From Shewanella sp. CG12_big_fil_rev_8_21_14_0_65_47_15 (GTDB lineage: Bacteria > Pseudomonadota > Gammaproteobacteria > Enterobacterales > Shewanellaceae): DNA of 64,000 nt. How positions within the stretch are numbered: position 1 is the first letter of the stretch; every line of letters begins with the position of its first letter. The stretch is from NCBI RefSeq assembly GCF_002783505.1, contig NZ_PFGL01000049.1, positions 51,837 through 115,836 on the forward strand, written 5' to 3'. Position numbers and translations under genes: made by a program. A model generated the notes under the pieces. It made no database searches. It was not told where the DNA came from and saw nothing but the letters and a program-made list of their open reading frames with translations. This document shows, one piece after another, positions 18,043-26,178 of this stretch.

Positions 18043-18079
18043 GCGGGTTCCCTCACCCCGCCCTACACAACTAAAAAGG
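18043..18079 (+). promoter_or_regulatory. PreQ1-I-like riboswitch before yhhQ
   Basis: A compact H-type pseudoknot layout is visible. P1 is GCGGG (18043-18047) paired with CCCGC (18057-18061) around a nine-base C-rich loop. A CCUACACAACUAAAAAGG tail follows whose A-rich part (18065-18077) is typical of preQ1-I aptamers. Loop bases CCU (18051-18053) can pair with AGG (18077-18079), forming P2. AGG is also the Shine-Dalgarno sequence of yhhQ, seven bases before its ATG. Binding of preQ1 would hide the ribosome site and shut off the transporter. YhhQ (COG1738) genes are known preQ1 riboswitch targets. Confidence 0.8.
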
Positions 18080-18086
18080 CCACAGA

Positions 18087-18746
18087 ATGTTAATGTTAAC
18101 TACAGCGCAGCTCCGCCGCGCCTTACTCCTATTAGTAGGATTCCACATACTGATTATTTGCGTCAGCAACTACTTAGTACAACTGCCATTTCAGCTATTT
18201 GGTTACCACACCACCTGGGGCGCATTCAGCTTTCCATTCGTGTATTTAGCCACAGATCTCACGGTCCGTATTTTCGGTCAAACGGCTGCGCGTAGCATTA
18301 TCCTTAAGGCTATGGTGCCTGCGTTGATGATCTCCTACGTGATGGGAGTGCTGTTTCACCAGGGCAGCTTCCAAGGGGCTGATTCACTTGGGCAGTGGAA
18401 TACCTTCGTCTTTCGTATTGCCTTTGCCAGTTTTGCCGCCTACTTGATTGGCCAACTGATGGATATCACAGTCTTTGCTCGCCTGCGGGCCAGCCGCTCT
18501 TGGTGGGTCGCACCCGCCGCATCCACCATAGTGGGTAATCTAGTCGATACCTTAGTTTTCTTTAGCGTCGCTTTTTATGCTTCGTCAGATAGCTTTATGG
18601 CCACCAATTGGCCCGAGATTGCCAGCGTCGATTACGGTTTTAAGTTACTCGTGAGCTTAGGTCTGTTCCTGCCTGCCTACGGTGTTTTGCTAAAAGTCTT
18701 ACAAGACAAGATTTTGCAAACCAGTCCGCAAAAAGTAGTTTCCTGA
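18087..18746 (+). CDS. yhhQ: Queuosine precursor transporter YhhQ
   Basis: A 219-residue membrane protein of the YhhQ/VUT family (COG1738) with six helices. Visible signatures are GYHTTWGAFSFPFVYLATDLTVRIFG near residue 40-65, FASFAAYLIGQLMDITVFARLR and a conserved IVGNLVDTLVFFSVAFY. Family members import queuosine precursors (preQ0/preQ1) for tRNA modification. A preQ1-I-like riboswitch overlaps the ribosome binding site, which independently supports the substrate. The gene is transcribed alone from a promoter about 105 bases upstream. Confidence 0.92.
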   Translation: MLMLTTAQLRRALLLLVGFHILIICVSNYLVQLPFQLFGYHTTWGAFSFPFVYLATDLTVRIFGQTAARSIILKAMVPALMISYVMGVLFHQGSFQGADSLGQWNTFVFRIAFASFAAYLIGQLMDITVFARLRASRSWWVAPAASTIVGNLVDTLVFFSVAFYASSDSFMATNWPEIASVDYGFKLLVSLGLFLPAYGVLLKVLQDKILQTSPQKVVS

Positions 18747-18775
18747 TTAACTCAACTGGCCAGACCTGTTATAAT
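18747..18775 (+). promoter_or_regulatory. Promoter of the GNAT gene
   Basis: TTAACT (18747-18752), 17-base spacer, TATAAT (18770-18775), with an upstream TG making an extended -10. It gives a roughly 60-base leader before the acetyltransferase gene. Confidence 0.55.
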
Positions 18776-18844
18776 TTAGCCAGTTTATCCTCGGCCCTAT
18801 TGCTTCTCGCTGTTGAATGGGGCCGATTTTCATGAGAGAAAATT

Positions 18845-19303
18845 ATGTATTCTATTGAAATCAAAGCGCTGACAGTACTGACCCCCGAGCTAACCAATCA
18901 ACTCGTTGAACTGAGTCAACAGATCCCAGAACTCGATCGCCCACTCACCAGCCAAATCCTAACGGAACGGTTGACAGGCAAAACATGCTTGATTCTATTA
19001 GCCTATGTTGAGGGTGAACTCGCGGGGTTTAAGCTGGGATACGGACAAGATGAAACCCTTTTTTACAGTTGGTTAGGGGGTGTTGCCAGCGACTTTAGGC
19101 GTTTAGGGCTGGCACAGAGTCTGCTGGAATATCAAGAGACTTGGGCCCATCGCCAAGGTTATCGCCATATTCAAGTTAAGACGATGAACCGTTTTCCTGC
19201 GATGCTTAATTTATTGATCCGGAATCAGTATTTGATTACTGAACTCAAAACCGATCCCAAAAACCTGATCGACCATAAGCTGCATTTGAGCAAGTCTCTC
19301 TAA
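18845..19303 (+). CDS. GNAT family N-acetyltransferase
   Basis: The 152 residues fit one GNAT domain. The central beta strands (LAGFKLGYGQDETLFYSWLGGVASDFRRLGLAQSLLEYQE) carry the acetyl-CoA site, with RRLGLA in place of the usual Q/RxxGxG/A. A later IQVKTMNRFPAMLNLLIRNQYLI corresponds to the substrate side. Substrate unknown. It lies between yhhQ and the RyhB gene and has its own extended -10 promoter. Confidence 0.85.
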   Translation: MYSIEIKALTVLTPELTNQLVELSQQIPELDRPLTSQILTERLTGKTCLILLAYVEGELAGFKLGYGQDETLFYSWLGGVASDFRRLGLAQSLLEYQETWAHRQGYRHIQVKTMNRFPAMLNLLIRNQYLITELKTDPKNLIDHKLHLSKSL

Positions 19304-19363
19304 GGAATTAAGGGAAGTCTGTGCCACTCTTTGTAAAGATTTGCACTTTTTTCATTAAATAGC

Positions 19364-19396
19364 TTGCAAACACAACTGAGAATGATTATCGTTAAC
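19364..19396 (+). promoter_or_regulatory. RyhB promoter with overlapping Fur box
   Basis: TTGCAA (19364-19369), 17-base spacer, TATCGT (19387-19392). A 19-base Fur box (GAGAATGATTATCGTTAAC, 19378-19396) covers the spacer and -10 and matches the classical 19-bp consensus at 15 positions. Iron-loaded Fur would block transcription, so the sRNA should be made only under iron starvation. Confidence 0.85.
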
Positions 19397-19398
19397 GT

Positions 19399-19525
19399 GC
19401 GTTCCAAAACTCATCTTTAACACCGATGACTGGTAATCTGACGTGGTTAAAGTGCTCCTGAGTTTGCAAGCACGACATTGCTCACACACTCTTTTGTGGC
19501 CGGATTCATCATCCGGCTTTTTTTT
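19399..19525 (+). ncRNA. ryhB: RyhB small RNA
   Basis: The stretch AAGCACGACATTGCTCACA (19468-19486) is identical to the core target-pairing region of enterobacterial RyhB. It is followed by a 7-bp stem (GCCGGAT/ATCCGGC, 19499-19517) and eight T residues, a standard Rho-independent end that also suits Hfq binding. The 5' end near 19399 is estimated from the promoter and gives about 127 nt. A RyhB in S. oneidensis has been described in this genomic neighbourhood. It represses iron-containing enzyme mRNAs when iron is scarce. The gene lies between a GNAT gene and the sensor kinase gene, which converges on it. Confidence 0.92.
19499..19525 (+). terminator. RyhB terminator
   Basis: Seven GC-rich base pairs, a five-base loop and an uninterrupted T8 tract. 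Confidence 0.9.
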
Positions 19526-19538
19526 GCCTTAAATTTAT

Positions 19539-21668
19539 CTAAACCTCGGTAGAACCGCCTGAAAAATGTAAGCCCTCGTAGGGATTATTTTGCTGCTCTT
19601 CCTTAGCTTCATGGTACAAACCTATCGTAAAGATAGAGCCTTTGCCCAATGTGGAACTCACTTCGATAGTGCCACCAATTCGCTTAATAATACCGTAACT
19701 AAGGGAAAGCCCTAGGCCAGTACCATCTTTACGTGTGGTGTAAAATGGGTCGAAAATCCGCCCAAGTTGTTCAGGTGCAATCCCAGAACCTTCATCCTCC
19801 ACTTCGATTTTGACGCCAATCGGCGTACCCTGTTGCAGCCAGTCATAGGTCCGCACCCAAATGCGGCCCTTACCGTCCATAGCATGTGCCGCGTTTACGA
19901 CTAAGTTAATCAATACCTGCAGTAATTGCGGCCGATTAACCTGCACAGGACAAGTAGCATTGAGTTCAGTGATGAGCACAACTTCTTGTTTTTTAATTGA
20001 ATGTCGCACTAGCACTAACATTTCTTCGATAATAGGTGTAATAGGATGCATCTCCAGCGGCGCATTGAATTCACCTGGGCGACTGTATTGCAATAAGCTA
20101 CGGATAATAGTGCTTATCCGTCCAACTTGCTGAATAACGAGATCTATTTCTTCTTTTACTACTTCGGCATTGTCGCCAAGCTCATAACGCAGTAGTTCCA
20201 TGTTGCCGAGGATAACGGCGGTCGGATTATTGATTTCGTGGGCAATACCTGCGGTTAATTCACCGAGTGCGGTGAGCTTCTCGTTGGTGACGAGCTGTTG
20301 GCGCGTTTCATTCAGTAAGGCCACGTTACGTTGCAGCTCTAAGGTCTTGTCCTGCAAGCTGCGGGTACGCTCCTCGACCTTCATTTCAAGCTGCTCCGCC
20401 GCCGCTTGGATCTGTGCATTACGCCGCTGCAACAGGTCAAGCATACTATCAAACTGCTCCGCTAAGTTTGATAGCTCGTTATCCCTATCTAGCCCTAGGG
20501 CGCCGATACGGATATTACGGCCAGACTGCACCGCTTGCACCACATGATGAATACGTTCTATCGGTTGCAGCAGACTGTAAGCACCGCGGTAAACCAACAG
20601 GCCAGATACCAGCAGCACTAGCATCAAAATCGTACCTAACTCAATAATATTAAGGAGGTAATTATGGATAAAAGGCGACTCAGAAAACCCCGTATAGATC
20701 ATGCCTACCCGCTGCCCTCGAATATCCTCTAAGGGCGCATAGGCAGAGATAAACCAATCGTTAAATACAAACGCTCTATCGACCCATAAGTCCCCCTGGA
20801 CTAATACTTTTTCACGCACTTCCTCAGACACTAAACTGCCCAACGCGCGCCCCTGGGTCTCGGTCCCCTTTGGATAAAAGTGCAAGGGTACGTTGGTTGA
20901 GATGCGAATATTGTCTAAGAAGATCGTGACTGTGCCGATCGAACGCTCGGGTAGCGTCCCCTTGTCATACACCAGATCACGAATATGATCGATGATTCGA
21001 GTATCGCGGTTAAATAAAATGCCGCCGTCGAGATACCAGGCCACTTTACCCTCGGCATCGGGCACGGGTAACAGACTACGACTGAGTAAGCCTCGCTCTT
21101 CCACTGCCTTGCTCGGGCTCTGTGCCCTTAATGTCGCCACAATGGGAATACTGGCCGTAACCGCTAACTCAGGATCGATGCGGGATAAGCGCTCTGGCGA
21201 TAACACCATCAGCCCAGAGTAAGGCAATAAGCCTCCCATCTTGGGCAATATCAGCCGTAGATCGGGGTCCGCCGCCGCTTCGTCGACACTGACTAAACGC
21301 AAATAATCGAGATTGAGCAGTTTTTTTTGCTCGTGAAGGAAGGCATCGATATTCGCTCTATGCATCAATGCTCCCCCTAAGATAGGCCGGAAGTCATTCT
21401 GAAAGGTCCAGGACGTCATCACCCGCTCGAGCTGCTTTTCTTGGCGGACTTGCACTTGCTGCAGGGTATTTTCGGCCACGGCGAGATCGGCTTTTACCTT
21501 CATAAACAGCTGTTTACCTGTGTAGCTGATATTCCAGTAGATAGTGATAAACACTAAACTCACTAAGGTCAGCAGAATAGGCAGTAAAGTCAGGATTAAT
21601 ATGCGATAGCGCACCTTGGCCTGCATTTGCTGCCAACTGACACCAAAAAAGTGAGTAAAAAATGACAC
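19539..21668 (-). CDS. Membrane sensor histidine kinase of a sigma-54 two-component pair
   Basis: The likely start is GTG at 21668 (MSFFTHFFGVSWQQMQ), with AGGAG seven bases upstream, right after the response regulator stop. The 709-residue protein has a first transmembrane helix (ILILTLLPILLTLVSLVFITIYW) and a large periplasmic Cache-like sensor (about residues 55-340). A second helix (IELGTILMLVLLVSGLLVY), a HAMP region and a coiled coil follow. The HisKA motif is HEINNPTAVILGN. The HATPase domain has DEGSGIAPEQL and GTGLGLSLSYGI. No receiver is attached. Its partner is the sigma-54 activator immediately upstream. The periplasmic ligand is unknown. Confidence 0.92.
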   Translation of the reverse strand: MSFFTHFFGVSWQQMQAKVRYRILILTLLPILLTLVSLVFITIYWNISYTGKQLFMKVKADLAVAENTLQQVQVRQEKQLERVMTSWTFQNDFRPILGGALMHRANIDAFLHEQKKLLNLDYLRLVSVDEAAADPDLRLILPKMGGLLPYSGLMVLSPERLSRIDPELAVTASIPIVATLRAQSPSKAVEERGLLSRSLLPVPDAEGKVAWYLDGGILFNRDTRIIDHIRDLVYDKGTLPERSIGTVTIFLDNIRISTNVPLHFYPKGTETQGRALGSLVSEEVREKVLVQGDLWVDRAFVFNDWFISAYAPLEDIRGQRVGMIYTGFSESPFIHNYLLNIIELGTILMLVLLVSGLLVYRGAYSLLQPIERIHHVVQAVQSGRNIRIGALGLDRDNELSNLAEQFDSMLDLLQRRNAQIQAAAEQLEMKVEERTRSLQDKTLELQRNVALLNETRQQLVTNEKLTALGELTAGIAHEINNPTAVILGNMELLRYELGDNAEVVKEEIDLVIQQVGRISTIIRSLLQYSRPGEFNAPLEMHPITPIIEEMLVLVRHSIKKQEVVLITELNATCPVQVNRPQLLQVLINLVVNAAHAMDGKGRIWVRTYDWLQQGTPIGVKIEVEDEGSGIAPEQLGRIFDPFYTTRKDGTGLGLSLSYGIIKRIGGTIEVSSTLGKGSIFTIGLYHEAKEEQQNNPYEGLHFSGGSTEV

Positions 21669-21669
21669 C

Positions 21670-23052
21670 CTAAGACTCCTGTTCGCCGCTGAAGTCAAAC
21701 CACTCTTTATATTTGCGATCTAAGGTCTTACGGGATACACCTAGGTCACGTGCGGCGGCTGATTTATTACCAGAGTGCAGATCGACAACGCTGGTAACGT
21801 GATGTTTTTCAACATCTTTTAATGGCCAATCTAGGGGGTAACCCTGGGAAGATAAGGACTCGCTCTTAATCTGTTGCTTCCAATATTCCGCCGGAGGCTT
21901 GCCGAGTAAAATACAGCGTTCAATCATATTTCGCAGCTCACGGATATTTCCTGGCCACTCATGCTGTTGTAACTTCACCATATCCTCATGGCTCCACACG
22001 ACTTCCCTCACGCCCAAATCGGCGGCCAATTGCCGAGTAAAATGATGGGTCAGTTCCACCACATCCTCAGGACGTTCGCGCAGGGGAGGAATTAAAATAT
22101 CGAGCACATTCAAACGGTAATATAGATCACGGCGGAAATTTCCCGCTTCGACCTCCTCGACCAGTGTACGGTTAGTCGCGGCAATCACGCGGACATCAAT
22201 ATTGACCTCCTTCTCGCTGCCCACGGGACGAATCGCTTTCTGCTCCAATACTCTGAGTAGGGCCGTTTGCATTTTCAGTGGCATCTCGCCGATTTCATCG
22301 AGGAAAATCGTGCCACCGGAGGCAAAACTAAATAGCCCTTCACGATTGCCTTTCGCCCCGGTAAATGCCCCTGCGGTATGGCCAAATAATTCGCTCTCGA
22401 GTAACTCAGGTGCGATGGAACCACAATTGACGGGCACAAATGGCCCTTGGCGACCACTGAGTAGATGCAGTTGTCTTGCGACCAATTCTTTACCCGTACC
22501 GGACTCACCCTGAATGAGTACGACGGCATTGGTCGGCGCCACCCGCTCGATAATATGTTTGACCGACGTCATGGCCTCACTGCTACCAATAATGGTCGAG
22601 GAATAACCGATAGACACCTCACGACGCAGCATCAGATTTTCACGCTTAAGCAAACGACGCTCGATACAACGATCGACCGCCGACATCATCTGCTCAAGGT
22701 GGAAAGGCTTCATGATAAAGTCAGAAGCCCCGGCGCGAAGGGCGGTAATCGCCACTTCCATATCGGCATAACCCGTCATAAAAATAATATCCGAGCGGCG
22801 GCCCTGTTCATCTAAGGCTTCGTGCCACTCGATCCCAGAGCGGCCCGGTAGACGAATATCGACAATCAACAGGTCGAAATGGCACCGGCTACGCAACTGC
22901 TCCGCGTCTTCAATACTGCCAGCGGTTTCAACTAGGGCGAATTTCTTTGAAAGTGCCTTATTTAAAAAACTACGCATTCCGGGCTCATCGTCGACGATAA
23001 GCACTGAAACGGCCGAAGGAAGGGGCTTGAGGTTGTTATCTATCTGGCTCAT
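21670..23052 (-). CDS. Sigma-54 dependent response regulator (NtrC type)
   Basis: Start at 23052 (MSQIDNNLKPLPS), since the longer frame lacks a receiver extension. The 460 residues contain a receiver domain (VLIVDDEPGM, phospho-Asp in LLIVDIRLPG, Lys in FIMKPFH) and an AAA+ domain with GESGTGKE and ELFGHTAGAFTGAKG. GAFTGA is the sigma-54 contact loop. Later come GGTIFLDEIGEMPL and RRDLYYRLNV. A Fis-type helix-turn-helix ends the protein (NKSAAARDLGVSRKTLDRKYKEW). All parts look functional. It is divergent from tupABC, which has a sigma-54 promoter, so that operon is the best candidate target. Confidence 0.94.
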   Translation of the reverse strand: MSQIDNNLKPLPSAVSVLIVDDEPGMRSFLNKALSKKFALVETAGSIEDAEQLRSRCHFDLLIVDIRLPGRSGIEWHEALDEQGRRSDIIFMTGYADMEVAITALRAGASDFIMKPFHLEQMMSAVDRCIERRLLKRENLMLRREVSIGYSSTIIGSSEAMTSVKHIIERVAPTNAVVLIQGESGTGKELVARQLHLLSGRQGPFVPVNCGSIAPELLESELFGHTAGAFTGAKGNREGLFSFASGGTIFLDEIGEMPLKMQTALLRVLEQKAIRPVGSEKEVNIDVRVIAATNRTLVEEVEAGNFRRDLYYRLNVLDILIPPLRERPEDVVELTHHFTRQLAADLGVREVVWSHEDMVKLQQHEWPGNIRELRNMIERCILLGKPPAEYWKQQIKSESLSSQGYPLDWPLKDVEKHHVTSVVDLHSGNKSAAARDLGVSRKTLDRKYKEWFDFSGEQES

Positions 23053-23148
23053 AGTGATCACTTCTGGACATTTTGACTCAATTGCGACCAATTCTAGCAT
23101 TGAAATTCGGCTAATAGGTCACTATGAACCATGAGAAGCGTGCGCTGC

Positions 23149-23174
23149 GACAATTTGTCTGCCGACTATTTGTT
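23149..23174. promoter_or_regulatory. Tandem palindromic sites, candidate enhancer for tupA
   Basis: GACAATTTGTC (23149-23159) is a perfect 11-base palindrome. GACTATTTGTT (23164-23174) matches it at nine positions, 15 bases further on. Both are preceded by similar bases (TGC and GCC). They lie about 109 and 94 bases before the start predicted from the sigma-54 promoter, a normal distance for activator sites. The divergent NtrC-type regulator is the obvious candidate binder. Confidence 0.55.
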
Positions 23175-23236
23175 GGGCCTGAGATCAAGCTCACAGTTTA
23201 GATCGGCCAGTGAAGGGAAAAGGGCAATTATCAGCT

Positions 23237-23252
23237 TGGCATCTAAATTGCT
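23237..23252 (+). promoter_or_regulatory. Sigma-54 promoter upstream of tupA
   Basis: TGGCATCTAAATTGCT matches the -24/-12 consensus TGGCACG-N4-TTGCW at 10 of 12 defined positions. There are exactly 10 bases between the GG (23238-23239) and GC (23250-23251) dinucleotides. The start would be near 23263, giving a leader of about 67 bases before the tupA ATG. Confidence 0.7.
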
Positions 23253-23329
23253 TTCAATCGAACGCATTACAATTTCATCCGCTCAGTAGGCATTTGAGTC
23301 GGCCCCCTATTTTTCGCCAAGGAGTATCC

Positions 23330-24154
23330 ATGCTAAACATGAAATCCCATATGAAGTCACTACTGGGCCTGGTTATTGCTGCCAGCATGCTCACCGTATT
23401 ACCCGCTCAATCTGCCGAAGTCATTAAGCTAGCAACCACTACCAGTACTGAAAACTCAGGTTTGTTAAAAGAACTCCTGCCTAAGTTCGAGAGTGAATCG
23501 GGTTATCAAGTCCAAGTTATCGCAACAGGTACAGGTAAAGCCCTGAAACTGGGTGAGCAAGGCGATGTGGATCTCGTGATGACCCATGCTCCAAGTGCCG
23601 AAGCAAAATTTGTTGCCAATGGTTTTGGTGTTGAGCCCCGTGGCATTATGGAAAACGATTTCGTTGTCTTAGGCCCTAAAAACGATCCCGCTAAACTGCG
23701 CGATAGTAAAACCGCCGAAGAAGCCTTCGCTAAAGTCGCTAAATCAGGCTTACCTTTTGTGTCCCGTGGTGATAACTCTGGCACCCACATCAAAGAGTTG
23801 GAAGTGTGGAAAGCTGCGGGTGTGACGCCCGATTTCAAGGGCTATACCTCGGTAGGCCAAGGCATGGGTAAAACCCTGCTGATGGCAAATGAGTTACAAG
23901 GTTATACCCTGTCGGATCGTGGTACATTTGTGGCTTACAAGACTAAGCTAGATCTGGGCGTGGATTTCGATGGTGGCAAAACCCTAGCGAACCCTTACCA
24001 AGTAATCCTTATCAACCCTGCGAAATACCCAGATCTAAACCACAAGGGCGCTAAAGCATTCAGCGACTGGTTAATTAGTAAGGAAGGCCAAAGCATGATC
24101 AACAACTTCAAAGTTGAAGGCGAGCAACTGTTCAAGGCAACCTATAGCGAATGA
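23330..24154 (+). CDS. tupA: Tungstate/molybdate ABC transporter substrate-binding protein TupA
   Basis: The ATG at 23330 (MLNMKSHMKSLLG) has AAGGAG upstream, giving 274 residues with a signal peptide ending in PAQSAE. The TTTST motif directly after it (LATTTSTENSGLLKELLPKFE) is the TupA oxyanion-binding signature. Downstream, GDVDLVMTHAPSAEAKFV, RGDNSGTHIKELEVWKAAG and YTLSDRGTFVAYK are conserved in TupA/WtpA-type proteins. TupA binds tungstate very tightly and in some cases molybdate. The gene overlaps tupB by four bases. The genes downstream make molybdenum cofactor. Confidence 0.9.
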   Translation: MLNMKSHMKSLLGLVIAASMLTVLPAQSAEVIKLATTTSTENSGLLKELLPKFESESGYQVQVIATGTGKALKLGEQGDVDLVMTHAPSAEAKFVANGFGVEPRGIMENDFVVLGPKNDPAKLRDSKTAEEAFAKVAKSGLPFVSRGDNSGTHIKELEVWKAAGVTPDFKGYTSVGQGMGKTLLMANELQGYTLSDRGTFVAYKTKLDLGVDFDGGKTLANPYQVILINPAKYPDLNHKGAKAFSDWLISKEGQSMINNFKVEGEQLFKATYSE

Positions 24155-24858
24155 ACGACGGCTGGCTAGCACTGTTACAGCAGGCGTTGAGCCTGCTGTT
24201 TTCATTGGACCCCGACGTTTGGTCCATCATCTCTGTCTCGTTTACCGTTTCTTTCGCGGCGCTGCTCATCACCTTAGTCCCTTCTATGGTACTCGGCTTT
24301 GTGCTGGCCTTTTCCCCCTTTCGCGGCAAATGGTTAGTCACTAACTTAGTCCAAACCCTGCAATCTATCCCCACTGTGGTAATTGGTTTGCTGGTGTATT
24401 TACTCCTGACCCGCAACGGCCCACTGGGTGACTTAAAGTGGTTATTCACCCAAGAAGGTATGATCCTCGGGCAAATGCTGATCTGTGCGCCAGTGCTAAT
24501 CGCCATGAGCCAAGCCGCCTTTACCAGCGTCGACCGCCGGGCATGGGAAACCTCACGCACCTTAGGCGCCTCCTGGGGACGAGCCGTGTGGACAGTCTGC
24601 CGTGAGCTGCGAATGCCCCTACTCTTAGCCATTGTCGCCGCCTTTAGTCGAATTCTGACCGAAGTAGGTTGCTCTATGATGGTTGGCGGCAATATTTTAA
24701 ACGTGACCCGTAATATTCCCACCGCCATCGCGCTGGAAACCAGCAAAGGTGATTTTGCTCAAGCTATCGCCCTTGGACTCGTGCTGCTTATCTTGGCCTT
24801 GCTCCTTAACTTTGCTTTGGGTAGTTTACGGGGCAAAGCCATGCCAAGGAGCCATTAA
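24151..24858 (+). CDS. tupB: Tungstate ABC transporter permease TupB
   Basis: A 235-residue permease with five or six helices. The EAA-like coupling loop reads RRAWETSRTLGASWGRAVWTVCRELRMPL and lies around residues 128-157. The segment MVLGFVLAFSPFRGKWLVTNLVQTLQSIPTVVIGLLVYLLL is typical of TupB/CysT-type permeases. It starts on the ATGA overlap with tupA and ends three bases before tupC. Confidence 0.92.
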   Translation: MNDGWLALLQQALSLLFSLDPDVWSIISVSFTVSFAALLITLVPSMVLGFVLAFSPFRGKWLVTNLVQTLQSIPTVVIGLLVYLLLTRNGPLGDLKWLFTQEGMILGQMLICAPVLIAMSQAAFTSVDRRAWETSRTLGASWGRAVWTVCRELRMPLLLAIVAAFSRILTEVGCSMMVGGNILNVTRNIPTAIALETSKGDFAQAIALGLVLLILALLLNFALGSLRGKAMPRSH

Positions 24859-24861
24859 CCT

Positions 24862-25572
24862 ATGACTCAGGTAAAACTCACCGCCCGAGACTTGGAAATG
24901 TCATTTGGCTCACGCCGACTCTTTCAAGCCGAGTTACTCGAATTGCGTCAGGGAGATGTGATTTATCTTCAGGGTGATAATGGATCGGGTAAATCCACCC
25001 TAATGAAAATTCTGGCGGGATTAATGCAACCCACCAAGGGAAATATCGAGGCCGCTGGCTTTGTCCGTCATGCCTGGTGGCAGCGTAATCCCCTGCTAGG
25101 TAAGGCTGTTTACCTGCATCAGCACCCTTATTTATTCGATGGCACAGTGGAGTACAACCTTAACTATGGCCTCAGTTTCAGCACTGAAGCTAAGACCAAG
25201 GCGAAACAGCGCACGGCGCAAGCCATTGATATGGCGCAGCTAGGTTCGCTATTACACGCTAGAGCAAGCAACCTATCCGGCGGCGAAAGGCAGCGCCTCG
25301 CCATTGCCCGCGCTTGGATACTGCAACCGACACTCCTGATGCTCGACGAGCCAACCTCCAATATGGACAAGGATTCCCAGGCACTGGTATTGCAGATGAT
25401 CCAACAATTAAAACAAGAAGGCACAGGTATGCTGCTCAGTAGCCACCAAAATTGTGCTTTAACCGCTATCTGCAAGCAACAATGGCACATAGAGGGCGAA
25501 CGAGTGCTAATCTCATCTCAGTCCATACAAACAACCCCAATTGAGGGATCTTTATATGTCGTTGCACATTGA
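24862..25572 (+). CDS. tupC: Tungstate ABC transporter ATP-binding protein TupC
   Basis: A 236-residue ABC ATPase with Walker [12 protein letters not shown] (about residues 33-43), Q-loop [11 protein letters not shown], signature [15 protein letters not shown] and Walker [13 protein letters not shown], then the switch His in SSHQNCAL. There is no C-terminal TOBE domain of the ModC kind, which fits TupC. It overlaps mobA by 17 bases. Confidence 0.92.
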   Translation: MTQVKLTARDLEMSFGSRRLFQAELLELRQGDVIYLQGDNGSGKSTLMKILAGLMQPTKGNIEAAGFVRHAWWQRNPLLGKAVYLHQHPYLFDGTVEYNLNYGLSFSTEAKTKAKQRTAQAIDMAQLGSLLHARASNLSGGERQRLAIARAWILQPTLLMLDEPTSNMDKDSQALVLQMIQQLKQEGTGMLLSSHQNCALTAICKQQWHIEGERVLISSQSIQTTPIEGSLYVVAH

Positions 25573-26149
25573 TGCTGTAATTCTCGCCGGTGGCATGGCA
25601 CGCCGTATGGGAGGGGAGGATAAAGGTTTAGTCGAATTAAATGACAAGACCATGATTGAACACACGATTGACAGAATAAAACCTCAGGTTAAGGAGATCC
25701 TGATCAACGCAAATCGCAACCAAACACGGTATGCTGAGTTTGGTTTTAAGGTGATAAGCGATGAACATAGCGGTTTCCTCGGCCCTTTGGCTGGCATGAT
25801 CACCGCTATGGGCCAGACCGAGGCAGACTATTTATTAGTCGTGCCCTGCGACTGCCCGTTACTGCCCCGGGATTTAGCCGCCCGCTTATTGGCGGCGATT
25901 GAAGCAAACGATGCAGAACTTGCCGTCGCCAGCGATGGTGAACGCGAGCAGCCCGTAGTGATGTTACTAAAACCGAGCTTGCGCGAGTCGATGACCGCCT
26001 TCCTAGAAGCCGGTGAGCGTAAAATTGATTTTTGGTATGCCAAACATCGCTTTGCCGTCGCGGCCTTTGCCGATCAACCCAACGCCTTTGTGAATGTGAA
26101 TACGCCGGAACAAAAACAACGACTGGCGGCGGAAATAACTAAAAACTAA
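25556..26149 (+). CDS. mobA: Molybdenum cofactor guanylyltransferase MobA
   Basis: The ATG at 25556 ([13 protein letters not shown]) has AGGGA upstream. The product is 197 residues. The nucleotide-binding N-terminus is [22 protein letters not shown]. The [13 protein letters not shown] and [14 protein letters not shown] segments carry the GTP and metal-binding residues typical of MobA. It attaches GMP to Mo-molybdopterin to give the MGD cofactor used by DMSO, TMAO, nitrate and formate enzymes. Co-transcription with tupABC ties metal uptake to cofactor maturation. Confidence 0.93.
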   Translation: MSLHIDAVILAGGMARRMGGEDKGLVELNDKTMIEHTIDRIKPQVKEILINANRNQTRYAEFGFKVISDEHSGFLGPLAGMITAMGQTEADYLLVVPCDCPLLPRDLAARLLAAIEANDAELAVASDGEREQPVVMLLKPSLRESMTAFLEAGERKIDFWYAKHRFAVAAFADQPNAFVNVNTPEQKQRLAAEITKN

Positions 26150-26178
26150 GGCCCCCATAACCCAGATTAGAGGTGCAA

